Source of the DNA: Chaenocephalus aceratus
Lineage: Eukaryota; Chordata; Actinopteri; Perciformes; Channichthyidae
Length of the DNA stretch: 64,000 bases
NCBI GenBank assembly: GCA_023974075.1
Contig: CM043792.1
Span: 14,847,373 to 14,911,372 of the forward strand
Direction: 5' to 3'
Shown: in pieces, positions 11,125-20,622 of the stretch
Layout of the letters: each line of letters starts with the position of its first letter
Position numbering within the stretch: the stretch's first letter is position 1
Notes under the pieces: generated by a model
What the model was told of the DNA's origin: nothing
The model's database searches: none
The model's input: only the letters and a program-made list of their open reading frames with translations
Translations under genes and position numbers: made by a program

Positions 11125-12732
11125 TAAAGTCAGATGTTTAGTATTTGAACTTCCTGTCTGCAGTGCATATAGGTGTGTTTCACTCTGTGTATCATTATCT
11201 TACTGATAAGTCAGCTTCAGAGCTCCTGAGATCCTCCTAAGAAAGAGTCAACTTTTCAGGGCAAATCTTTGTTTTAGTGGGAGGAGGACTTTTTTGACGT
11301 AAGCAAGGGAAAGGATTTTCTCAGGTTAAAGAATCATCTCTTCTGTGGTCCTGTAACCAATATAAAAACATAAATTATCACTAAAATTGGAGACACATGG
11401 TTTTCATTCACAGTATCTGCAGTGAGAGAGTGATAGATTGTTGTAGGAGTGTATGTGTGTGTTTGTATCTGCTTGACTGTCTGAGGATGTGTGATTACAT
11501 AAAGTCTGCACGCCAGCTGTAACCGACATCGCTTTATGCCTGGATCTAATAAAGCCAAGCTCATAGGCTCAGTGTGTTTCCTCTTGCATGCAGTGTACCA
11601 GGGTGTGTATAATACCTTCTGTACAAGAACCAAATACTTGTCCTTTCTCCCTGATCCCACATCACCTCAACTCCACTTCCAAACTCAGAAAAGTTAGCCC
11701 TGTGAGAGCTTGTTCACACCACAATGCGATTGGATAGGCGGCAGCAATGTAAATAAGCTCACTTTCAATGTACAAACCAGGACTGTAACCAGGATGTAAA
11801 GAACCCATGGGAAAGGCAATATTTTAAAGCCTTCTCTGGCAAAAATAGCCAATAATGTTGGTAGCTCATAATTAATTAATGTTTATCAATGAGTGCAAAA
11901 ACCACATACAAAACTCTCAAAAGGGTTAAGATTCCCCCAAATATGTAGCATGATCATTTCCTTTAGATATCAAGATTAACCTCAAATCCCCTCCCTCAAC
12001 ATACTTTAAGGCTTCCCCAAATAAATCATCTTCTTGTCCTCACTGTCATCATTCATGCATGAACCTGCCTTTCATACTTTACTCCACCGCTCCTCCTCCT
12101 CCCCTGTACTCCTCCTCCAGTCCAAACATTTAAGCAGGTGGAGTTGATCCTACTCAGGGATGACAAACAGCCCGGCCCCTCCAAGCAACCGGTCCCCTGT
12201 CAAAGTGCTGCTCTATTCGTTGTATGTAATGAAGCATAAGTGATGCTGAACACGGTACGATGTTAGGCGGGACAAATCATGCTCGATGTTACGTTCTTGG
12301 TTGTATTTGGGGTTTCTACTTGAACATTTTTACAAGCCTCAATGTTCAAAACATATTTTTTCCTCATAATGTCGTCTGTATAAATGTACCTGAATTCACT
12401 GGCTGTCTAAAACAATTTGCTTTTGCGTAGGTCTCTTGAAGCCCAAATCCTGAAAAAGCTCAGTCCGCTCTTATTGGCTCTGTAAGAAAAATATCTTTCC
12501 CACAGTAGTTCCCAAGCTGTCGGTAGCGGCATATATTTCTAATGAGCCTGCATGTGATATGAGAATGGAAGTCTTAACTGAATGTTGAATTCAGTATTTT
12601 TTTACAATGGCAGCCGACACAAAAATTACTGTTTTGTCTTTTTTCAGTTTGTGGGTTGTTAGGCAATCCAGATAACTAAATGTATATACACAAACACTGA
12701 AAAAAAGCCGAGATGTCCATGATTTATCTCAT
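11125..12732. other. No gene recognised
   Basis: A reverse open frame at 11334-11660 and others show no known domain. No repeat structure stands out by eye. Confidence 0.5.
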
Positions 12733-13506
12733 TTAAAGGTCCCCTATTATACTGTTTTTCATCAATATATTATAGGTCTCAGATATTTACAAAACATGTC
12801 TCTGAAGTGTTGGGCTCCAAACACCAAACAGAACGTGCATTGTAGCATCCCATAAACCCCTCTGTTTCAGCCCTGTTTCAAAAGTGCTGATTCTCTGTCT
12901 GTTACTTTAGATGAAAATAAGGAACACAATAGGCGCGTTCACACAGCAGTAATGTGTTCTCCCACAAAAGTCCCTGCTAAGGTTCCTATGTCTGATTGGT
13001 TGGACGGATTGCAAACCACGCCCCGTAAAACTCCCAAAAAGTTTTGTGAAGCCGCCATTTTATTATCCTCGCATTAGCCTTATTAGCATTAGCATTAGCC
13101 CAGCGCACAAACACAGAGAGACTAACTTATGGCAACACAAAAGAAAACATGGGAGCGGTGGAGATGAGGAGGTGTCGGCGTTCTGGTGATTTACTCGGAA
13201 GGCTTCAGTAGAAGCTGCTGAGAGTCCCTAATGGTGCTCTAGGAGGAGATTCAGGTGATAAGGGGGGGGTTACCTTGGTTGGTGAGTGGCTAATGGTTAC
13301 ACAAGCCAAAAAAATCGTTATGACATCATAAAGTGGACAAAATCTGATCAGCTCATTTTCAGACAGGTTTTTATATAAATGGATCAGGACAAAAAGTGAG
13401 CGAATCTTTTTTCCTGAAACTTTCAGAATCTCTTCACACAGAGGGGACACATGTTGATGTATAAAAGCCATGAAAAAGTGGATTTTGCATAATAGGTGAC
13501 CTTTAA
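12733..13506. mobile_element. TIR-bounded non-autonomous element (AAAGGTC family)
   Basis: Starts TTAAAGGTCCCCTATTATAC and ends with the near inverse, GCATAATAGGTGACCTTTAA. The terminal repeats are imperfect over roughly 20 bp. The last 250 bp resemble other fish MITE ends. The superfamily is not determined, since no clear target duplication can be told apart from the TTTAAA-like ends. It encloses a Harbinger-like segment (next entry). Confidence 0.65.
12930..13260 (+). pseudogene. Harbinger-like remnant with Myb/SANT relic
   Basis: Inside the AAAGGTC element, the text from GGCGCGTTCACACAGCAG (12932) to about 13215 parallels the right half of the Harbinger-like element at 6914-8307 in inverse. 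It shares a TTCACACxGCAG terminus, an ATTGCAAACCACGCCCCGT block (reverse GTTTGCAATTCGCC near 8101) and a relic of the Myb exon. GGAGCGGTGGAGATGAGGAG aligns with the RWNDEEV codons at about 7955, followed by GTGTCGGCGTTCTGGTGATT. A one-base loss and later stops break the frame. It is a diverged second copy of the same lineage. Confidence 0.5.
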
Positions 13507-14388
13507 GAATGGCAGCGACTGGCAGATGTTTTGGAGTCGTCATAGGTGACGGTGCACACTATTCAGGAAAACATATTCTTCACTCAATAGTGACTGAGAA
13601 ACCCTGAGGGAATACAGGAAAAGGTAAATGAGTAGCGTGCTTATTGTAACCCAAAAGGCCAAGTAGAATACGGGAGTTCCATGATTTATAAATAAAGACG
13701 TGTGCTTTCTCACTTCCTAAATGGGGAGCCACAGGACGGCTGGGGGAAAGAATGAAGGCGAGAGAATAGGCATGGGGAGTGCCACAAACGTTTATCCCTT
13801 CGTAAACATGGAGTTTCACTCAGCTCACACATGTGGAATAGCCTCTGGTCAGGCGGACGCACTGATGGAGATAAACCAAAGTGACATCACTGCTACATTT
13901 GCGCCAGCTTAACATTCTCCTCCATCTCTTTTCTCCTTCTCCGTCTCCTTCCTCTCAAGGGCACATTGCGGCTGTGAACAGAGACATCACTATTATTCTA
14001 CCTATTATATCTCTCACCTCCTCTCAACCAATATCTTGTTGTGTCTCCACTGATTATCAATGCAACACCTCCTTATTAGATCCATCAACCCACCACTCTC
14101 CCGCCTGCTCACACCCACTTAATTTACACAGGCAGTGAGAATCAAAGACGGCGAGTAATTTAGGATCAAAACAAGATGGATGTGCTTCGGTGTGAACAAC
14201 GTCCTCAAGAGCCCCACTGCAAACAGGAGATGGAGAGGACCTTTGGGTGTAGGGCTTGTCTCCATCTTAATTTAGCAAACATTACCTTAAAGAACATTGG
14301 TGTTACATTTTGTTAAAGGCTTCAATTCTCCATAATAGGAGATTAGCAACACCAATTAGTAACAGCACAGAACAGTGTGAAGGAACTA
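13507..14388. other. No gene recognised
   Basis: Non-coding. Short open frames only, no motif or repeat identified. Confidence 0.5.
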
Positions 14389-14562
14389 CATTTCAATCAG
14401 GAGAGACATGATGTATGGAATACATGTTTATTATCGGTCACATTATATCAATGAAACATAATGACAGTTCATCACAAATGAATGAATGTTGTTTTGGCGA
14501 TTAGGCCCAGGTTTTAGTAGGATATCAATCGGGAAGGGAAGAACCGTTTCCGATGAACCCCC
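14389..14562 (-). repeat. Ngaro split direct repeat B2 (element 3' terminus)
   Basis: Matches 15200-15376 almost base for base, except that the latter carries an extra three bases (AATGATGACAG against AATGACAG). It starts at the CAT shared with the A-repeat ends and finishes at GATGAACCCCC. Confidence 0.85.
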
Positions 14563-14988
14563 CCGGGTCTAGACACTGGTGGTGGTGATAAGTGGTTAGG
14601 TCCGGTTGGAAGGGAGAAGGTTAAGCTTGGTCCTGAGTTCAATCCATCGATGTTTAGTCGTATAGCCCAATATCACGAATGTTACATTTGTCTTCACAGT
14701 TTGTACAGAATATCAGTATGGCAATACGACACCCTCTGTCCTTAGACCCTCACATCGTATAAGGAAAAACTTCCGAAGAAAACCCAGTTTAAAGGGAAAA
14801 AAAAATGGGAGAAACCTCAGGGAGAGCAACATAGGAGGGATCCCTCTCCCAGGACGGACAGACGTGCAATAGATGCCGTGTGTAAATTGAAAAGATAATA
14901 CATTTGCAGCATAGGTAGTCCAATGTTTGGAAATGCATGTGTGTGCATGCATGGAGTTGAAAGCAGGAGGCGAAGGGGTGGAGGAGGG
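14563..14988. repeat. Spacer between Ngaro A2 and B2, probably a dispersed repeat
   Basis: Holds TTTAGTCGTATAGCCCAAT, an imperfect CATAAGGAAAAACTTCC region and GGAGGGATCCCTCTCCC (near-palindromic). It reads like a dispersed fish repeat rather than code. Whether it belongs to the Ngaro element or inserted later cannot be told from this copy. Confidence 0.45.
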
Positions 14989-15202
14989 TTGCGCGTTGAC
15001 ACCTGGAAGACAGCTGATAGAACAGGGGAGAGCATATATAGAGGGATTAGCAGGTGCGATGATTAGGCTTGTAAATGGAGGGGCGTGATAGGTTTAGCTG
15101 AGGCGAGGCGCTCCCTGTCATTTAGATGCAGGGAGCAAGTATTGCCATGACGAGCAATACGGAGTGTTAGGTCTTCCTGTCTGAACTTGCGCTAAGCTTC
15201 AT
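14989..15202 (-). repeat. Ngaro split direct repeat A2
   Basis: 214 bp from TTGCGCGTTGACACCTGG to GCTAAGCTTCAT, matching 19223-19436 with only about one visible substitution (GAGGCGAGG against GAGGAGAGG). It carries AGAGCATATATAGAGGG, a possible TATA box on the forward strand. Confidence 0.85.
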
Positions 15203-15376
15203 TTCAATCAGGAGAGACATGATGTATGGAATACATGTTTATTATCGGTCACATTATATCAATGAAACATAATGATGACAGTTCATCACAAATGAATGAA
15301 TGTTGTTTTGGCGATTAGGCCCAGGTTTTAGTAGGATATCAATCGGGAAGGGAAGAACCGTTTCCGATGAACCCCC
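15200..15376 (-). repeat. Ngaro split direct repeat B1
   Basis: Partner of 14389-14562. It overlaps the last three bases of A2 (CAT), the circle-joint core expected for this architecture. Confidence 0.85.
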
Positions 15377-15479
15377 AAAAGAATGAAGTACTGAATGTGA
15401 ATAATCTTACCTTGTGGGATGCAGCGGAAATCTATGGATGGAAAGGAGAGGTTAATACATGTGAGGATTTAAGCGACTG

Positions 15480-15700
15480 ATGCCTCCCGGGCATCCTTCC
15501 TGGACGTACAGGGCTTCCCGGCCGTACGGGGCATCCCGGACAGATGGGGCATCCCGGATGGGGCTTCCTGGACATACAGGGCGTCCCGGACGTACGGGGC
15601 ATCCCGGAGGGGGCATCCTGGCCGTACAGGGCGTCCCGGACGTACGGGGCATCCCGGGTGAGCGGGGACTACCCGGACGCACCGAGCGACCCGACCAGTG
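15480..15700. repeat. GC-rich minisatellite inside the Ngaro element
   Basis: Degenerate tandem units of about 25 bp built on CCCGGACGTACGGGGCATC. The array keeps several frames open on both strands as Gly/Pro/Arg-rich strings, which I treat as composition artefacts. In the element's reverse orientation the array follows the recombinase gene. Confidence 0.8.
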
Positions 15701-15894
15701 CCCCGGGTGCCCGGAACGTGCGAGGCTTCCCGAACCTTTTCTCTTGCGGGGCAACCTGCTTAGCAGGGACACGTTATACAGACCCGAAGGTTTTACAGCC
15801 TGGACATACGGGTTTAGATATGCAGAAATAAACATGAGCCGTGGGGCGACATACGTGCTGACATACTAAGAACCACCACCAGTTATATGCATAC

Positions 15895-16830
15895 GTACCA
15901 ATTTGTTTAAGGTTGGAGAGACCTTTGGATAGCCAGCACGGCATTGAGGTCAGGGCGAATGTAGGATGAGAAAGCGGAGGAGGACCACCGTCCGAGTTGT
16001 TGCAGGGATGAGGATGAGACGCCTTGATTGGCAGCGGAAAGTAGCTGCGCCTATTCTGAAGGAGTGACCCGTGTATAGAAGGGGTGATAACCCGGATTTA
16101 ATGAGGACTTGTTTTAAGTAGACATTGAACTGTCGTTGTGTTAAAGGAAAATTCCTGAGATAAGGAATAATGGCGAGAGAGGATTAGAGGTAGGTCTAAG
16201 CCGTAGGAACTTGATCATGGCCTTATAAGGGCAGAACTGGGAATCGATGCGGGCGGCGATGACGGAGCAGGCGCCGCCGCATTTGGAGTGTTTAAGATAT
16301 AAACTAAAATGGCTAGCGTGAAAGGATAAGTCAGAAAAAGCTGACGTCTCGATTGGAATCGAAAGTAAGGGAAGCGGTGGTAAATTCGCCTGGTCTGAGA
16401 AAGGCATAAAAGCTAGAGAAATAGAGCGTCGAGTAGTGCATCGATATAAGGGGAGAATGCCCCACTTCTAAGCTTGGAGAGCATGAGGCGTAAAGTGGAG
16501 AGTGTAATAGGGCGTCTCCGGTCTAAAACGGGGGGAGAAGTTTTAATGAGACCTTTGAGGATGAGTTTGACTGACTGGTTTGTGAACAGGCTGGGAAAGC
16601 CGGGATCGGAACAGCGAACGTTAAACTGAATTCCCGCTAAGAGGCCCCTGATGTATTGAGGTTTGAGGTGGCGATCAGTGGCGCAGTAGCACGTGAAGGC
16701 ACACGCGGTGGAGATGAGAACAGTTTTAAGTGTGAAGCCTACGGAAAGCAAAACGTCGCAAACGTTCTCCAAGCGAATCATATGTTTTGAGGGTGGACGC
16801 TCTAAGCCCTTCCTCATAAACCTGCTGATT
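15895..16830 (-). pseudogene. Ngaro tyrosine recombinase, frameshifted
   Basis: Reverse-strand recombinase relic. The central part is open at 16413-16817 (LLAGIQFNVRC, SVKLILKGLIKT, RRPITLSTLR). One frame away follows FYAFLRPGEFTTASLTF (near 16370-16400) with the Arg-box equivalent. Next come SDLSFHASHFSLYLKHSK and FCPYKAMIKFLRLRP. The catalytic HSFRIGAAT (H-x-x-R, near 16040-16065) follows, and after another frame change LGRWSSSAFSSYIRP, with the Tyr nucleophile near 15970. Family knowledge: this enzyme integrates the circular cDNA. At least two frame breaks make it non-functional. The assignment to the Ngaro side of the YR families rests on these motifs and the split direct repeats. Confidence 0.75.
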
Positions 16831-16945
16831 CGAGGTGCCTTTCTAGGGGGCTTCTATTTAAGAGAGAGAGAGGAGATGCAGGGGAGGAATCCTGACAGAT
16901 TGAGCGCTGGCTCCTGGGCAGAGGTTCCGAAACGTCTTGCGGGCT

Positions 16946-17545
16946 GACTGCGGTGATCTATGGATGAAATGAGAGATTAACATGTGGATTAAACAATCGG
17001 CCGGAATCACTGCCGGGCTTACTGTACATCATCGGATGCTGACCCGAAGGTCGACGGCCGGAATCAGCGCCGGACTTACGAGAACACTACCACTAGACAA
17101 CGGTCGGAATCGCTGCGGCGGGCTTACTGTTCTCGGCTGGGCTTACTGTACATCATAAGATGCTTGACCCGAGAGCCACCGGCCGGAATCAGGCCGGGCT
17201 TACGTACTACCACTAAACAACGGCCGGATCAGCGCCGGGCTTACGTGAACACTACCACTAAACATTGCCGACACGATGGTCGATGACCTGCGATGCAGGG
17301 TTAAACATGCACAGATGAACACTACCACTAAATGTATAAATACCAGGGAAGAGAGATCTTGGATGGCCGTCTGGTTGTTGTAGGGATGAGGAATAATTAC
17401 CTTGATTGCGGCAGGGTTGCTGCACCTATCCTGGACGAAGCCCTGGAATGCTATTAAGACACCACCACCAGTTATATGAATGTTTACCATAGGTAAACCG
17501 AGAGATCTAGGATAGCCGGCACGAGTCGATGTCCGGGGGAAGAGG
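16946..17545 (-). repeat. Second, diverged copy of the Ngaro recombinase tail with its own minisatellite
   Basis: Parallels the 15420-16060 region in parts. The leader (CTATGGATG, GAGATTAACATGTGGATT) matches 15432-15472. A tandem array of CGGCCGGAATCAGCGCCGGG units with ACACTACCACTAAACAA linkers fills 16985-17330 where the other copy has the CCCGGACGTACGG array. CCACCACCAGTTATATG (17462) and GTTGTTGTAGGGATGAGGA (17373) match 15874 and 15997 but in swapped order, as expected of a tandem duplication joint. It encodes the recombinase C-terminus only as a broken relic. Confidence 0.6.
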
Positions 17546-17799
17546 GAGATGTAGACAATGTAATGCAGCTGTTAGCTTGAGTACGATGATACATGAATGT
17601 TATACCCTGGTTTATCGTAAGCCGTGTGAGCATGAGCCAATATAAATGAGACAATATGTGCAGCATAAAATGATGTATGCTTAGGTAAATACTGAAACAT
17701 GACCCATGATATGGGCCTAGCTTAATTAGCAGTTTAATTACCCCACGGTGAGACATAGATGCACTTGATTGGGTGATTAGACTGTCTTCTATCATCTTA

Positions 17800-17880
17800 C
17801 GTGAACTTCTCTTTCTCCCTGAAGAAACTCCCCAAAACCCCACGGATGGGCAGCATCCGTGAATAAAACGAAGACTCATT
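17800..17880 (-). pseudogene. Ngaro RNase H relic
   Basis: Reverse-strand frame reads FTDAAHPWGFGEFLQGE, the N-terminal strand and first catalytic Asp of a YR-retrotransposon RNase H. It loses frame soon after. A possible relic of the preceding RT thumb lies at 17960-18030. The RT palm itself is not recognisable. Confidence 0.6.
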
Positions 17881-18299
17881 GAGTGTCTGAGTGAGTAGAT
17901 ACGCCGCTGCTAATGTGTGGCGTTAATGCGGGTGGGGGGGGGGTTTGAAAGATTATTTTCCATGTGGTTCCTGGCGCGAGGTACCGGCAAAGCTGCGTTG
18001 CGCCTGGGGCATACAGACCTCGGATGAGCGTCCTTGCAGGACTAAGGTGTGTAGGAATGTACGATATGGGTGGTAGCAGACGTTTTCGTTAAAGTTATGA
18101 CAAATCTTGTCATCTTGCCTATGCTGCACCTGACGGCTTTGACTATTATTCCCGGAAAACAGCATGGGAAAGACTCTAGCCCAACAAAAAAAATACTCAG
18201 TTACCTCTAATCATTAACCCATGTTTGTATAATTTAGTGAACTCCGTGTGTTGCTGCCAGCATACATGACACCTGACGTGGAAACGTTACTCGTGGATG

Positions 18300-18768
18300 G
18301 GGCTACAGAGCGGCTAGACAGTCGAAAACGGTGCATTCCTCTGTCTGAATGTGCTGCACTTTGATAAATGTTTAGACAAAAGCTACACTTTTATTGCACT
18401 TTTGGCAACGAGCATTCTCCGCGTCGAGACGGGTAAAGTTTAACCACACCTCGGAGCGCGTTCTCTCCGCCACCTCCGCAGAGTGCTCCGCTGCATGTAG
18501 CAGCTGCGTGTGTGTAAACTGCCCCGCCCCCTCGCACGCAGACCGGGAGAGAGATCTCGTCTGATCGAAAATACATCATAGACGCATTTGTTTGTCTTTT
18601 GCATATTAGAAATGAGTTGGCACCATTCATTTCAGGTAACGCTGTGTTGAAGCTTGAAACTGCGTTAGTTACTGAGCATTGTAATGGGTAGTAATTACCC
18701 GACTGCATTAGTAATGCAAGTAATACGTTACTGAAACTCCATACTGTAACGCGTTACACCCAACACTG
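18300..18768 (-). mobile_element. hAT transposon fragment with BED-finger relic
   Basis: Read in reverse it begins CAGTGTTGGGTGTAACGCGTT at 18768 with repeated GTAACG/GTTAC subterminal motifs, the usual 5' end of one hAT group. About 270 bp further, one frame reads RSEVWLNFTRLDAENARCQK, then CNKSVAFV and a stop. This is the start of a BED zinc finger (W and C-x2-C visible). The rest of the transposase is absent. It interrupts the Ngaro element between its 5' end and the RNase H relic. The left limit is approximate. Confidence 0.6.
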
Positions 18769-18776
18769 CCTGGAAC

Positions 18777-19222
18777 TCACCTTACCCCTCTTGCCAGCGC
18801 TACCCTGACGCCTATTTTAGAGTGAGGCGCAGGGGGAAGTAGCTTCAATGGGATGTAGCTTGAGCCCTGCCTGCCTGCAGGAGGGGTTGTGGTTTGAAGC
18901 CAGAATGGGTAAAGCTTCGCATGCGATGAGGACCCGTTCCGCGTGAAGCCGGAAGCGCTGCATTTGAGCGGCCCTGAAGCCAGTGATACCCTCTTGAGAG
19001 ACTGAAGGCGTGCGTCAATTGTTTGGGTGAAGTAGCCCGTTTCCATTAAGCCGGAGGAACTTCCGTGGAGCCCGATTTCCTTGTCTTTTCCTCCCGCGTC
19101 CGGGTTTGCGGGGCGGCCGGCTGGAACCGCTAGCCGACTGGGGAACGCCGCCTGTAACTTAATCCGCCAGACTACGGAGCTGATGAATAATGTCTGGAGC
19201 TGGGACGAAGCCCTGCTGCTGC
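18777..19222 (-). other. Remnant of the Ngaro 5' coding region, unassigned
   Basis: GC-richer sequence between the hAT fragment and repeat A1. An open reverse frame at 18777-19046 has no recognised motif. By position it should derive from the gag-like region, but this is inference only. Confidence 0.35.
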
Positions 19223-19436
19223 TTGCGCGTTGACACCTGGAAGACAGCTGATAGAACAGGGGAGAGCATATATAGAGGGATTAGCAGGTGCGATGATTAG
19301 GCTTGTAAATGGAGGGGCGTGATAGGTTTAGCTGAGGAGAGGCGCTCCCTGTCATTTAGATGCAGGGAGCAAGTATTGCCATGACGAGCAATACGGAGTG
19401 TTAGGTCTTCCTGTCTGAACTTGCGCTAAGCTTCAT
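19223..19436 (-). repeat. Ngaro split direct repeat A1 (element 5' terminus)
   Basis: Partner of 14989-15202. It ends GCTAAGCTTCAT|TACC; the CATT core is shared with the left flank of the element. Confidence 0.85.
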
Positions 19437-19574
19437 TACCATTATTATTTAGAAAATAATTTATGTAAGACAACAACAACAAGATGCTTCGAATTTTTAT
19501 ACAAATAAGAAAAGTATAAAAGTAAAGACTATACTGTAACACAATTAAGAATAAGAAGCGACTCAGTATTTCTT

Positions 19575-20622
19575 TAAAGGGGCCCTTTTGAAAATGCACA
19601 TTTTCAGGTTCATATTTGTGTCTTGTGCCTATACTGTGACCAATAATGTTAAAAAAGTGCTATTTTATTCTGCTGCACCTCTTTTCACCCCGGTTGAAAC
19701 CAGAGCACAGTCTGAACTGATTGGTTAGCTGGCTGGCTCTGTTGTGATTGGTCAACAGCTTGGAGATGTCCTGCCTGTTACCCTATCACATACAATGTGT
19801 TAGAATGCTAGCCAATAGATGCGCGAGTGTAAAGGTCCTGACACACCAAACTGACACCAAAGAACACGTCTGAACCGATTGTTGTGTCGCCTCACGTCTC
19901 CTGCGTCTTCTGCCAAAAAGTCGCACTGGAACACACCGCAAAGACTTCAGCCGACGGCCAAGTAGCACATACGCACCGCGCATGCGTGAGTGGCAATAAC
20001 TCTCCTTACCAGCAAGCGGCGGTAGTGTGTATTCTTAATTCAAAAGAGGCAACCGGAAGACGGACTGCGTGATATATGGAAACAACAAATAGCGTGCGTT
20101 CCATTTTCAGTCTCGTCCATCACAGACTGTTTAACAGACTGTTTCACAAAACGACTTATAACACGTTTAGTGCGGTACTGGAAAATGAAAAATAATAGCC
20201 GTCTGTGTGTGCCTTCTTCACTTCCGTTTCGCTTCTCATGCACTGATTCGCTAAGCTGAACAGCCAATCAGAGTGATTTATTTTGCCGACAGCCTCCCGA
20301 TTCAACATGTTGAATCAGGAGCGGAAGGTGTCCGCACGGCCGAAAAGACACAACGGTGCTGGACACACCAATCTGAGTAGGGCGACAGGACGCTCATCGA
20401 CAGCCAGACATCCATCGACGGCCGATATCGGCCCGTGTGTCCGGGCCTTTACATAGTGATGTCGCTATGTTACAGAAGTTATCAAAAGAGTCCATTGTAG
20501 GCGCTTCAGGCAGGGGGGGAGGGGCGGTGGGAGAGAAACTCCCACATCTTAGGGATTTTTAGCCTTTGGACTACACACTACAAGGAAGGGAAACCCCCCA
20601 AAAGCCTGATAGTGCCCCTTTA
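19575..20622. mobile_element. MITE (family M), interrupted by a second MITE
   Basis: Ends TAAAGGGGCCC (19575) and the inverse of TTAAAGGGGCACTATCAGG (20622). Inside are TGCTGCACCTCTTTTCACCC, GATTGGTTAGCTGGCTGGCTC and GTGATGTCGCTATG. These occur also, in this or the inverted orientation, at 26700-26890, 54340-54756 and 61543-61810. Non-coding. 19832-20449 is a nested insertion. Confidence 0.75.
19832..20449. mobile_element. Nested MITE with TA target duplication
   Basis: Inverted ends AAAGGTCCTGACACACC (left) and AAAGGCCCGGACACACG (inverse of the right end), flanked by TA at 19830-19831 and 20450-20451. The uninterrupted counterpart in the sister MITE near 54472-54490 reads (in inverse) GCGAGTGTTACGTAGTG, i.e. 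a single TA. This fits a Tc1/mariner-type cut-and-paste MITE. No coding capacity. Confidence 0.7.

Larger units (their letters stand above)
14389..19436 (-). mobile_element. Ngaro-type tyrosine-recombinase retrotransposon, decayed
   Basis: Defined by split direct repeats. Reading the reverse strand 5' to 3', the order is A1 (19436-19223), coding remains, B1 (15376-15200) joined to A2 (15202-14989), a 426-bp spacer, then B2 (14562-14389). A1/A2 are both 214 bp and B1/B2 are 177 and 174 bp, nearly identical within pairs. The coding part keeps RNase H and YR relics, both reverse. The outer flanks share CATT (left ACTACATT, right CTTCATTACC), and the internal B1-A2 joint shows CATT as well. This fits integration of a circle by YR crossover with no longer target duplication. 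Family knowledge: this A1...B1A2...B2 layout is typical of Ngaro/PAT rather than DIRS elements. Confidence 0.75.

Noticed and set aside
14389..15376. Ordinary LTR retrotransposon with an 815-bp LTR
   Set aside because: The A and B repeats are not repeated as one block at both ends: B1 is joined to A2 internally, which fits split direct repeats, and the enzymes are a YR, not a DDE integrase.
15452..15869. Collagen-like Gly/Pro-rich frames on both strands
   Set aside because: Produced by the CCCGGACGTACGG minisatellite inside the Ngaro element. No signal peptide, no domain, and both strands are open alike.
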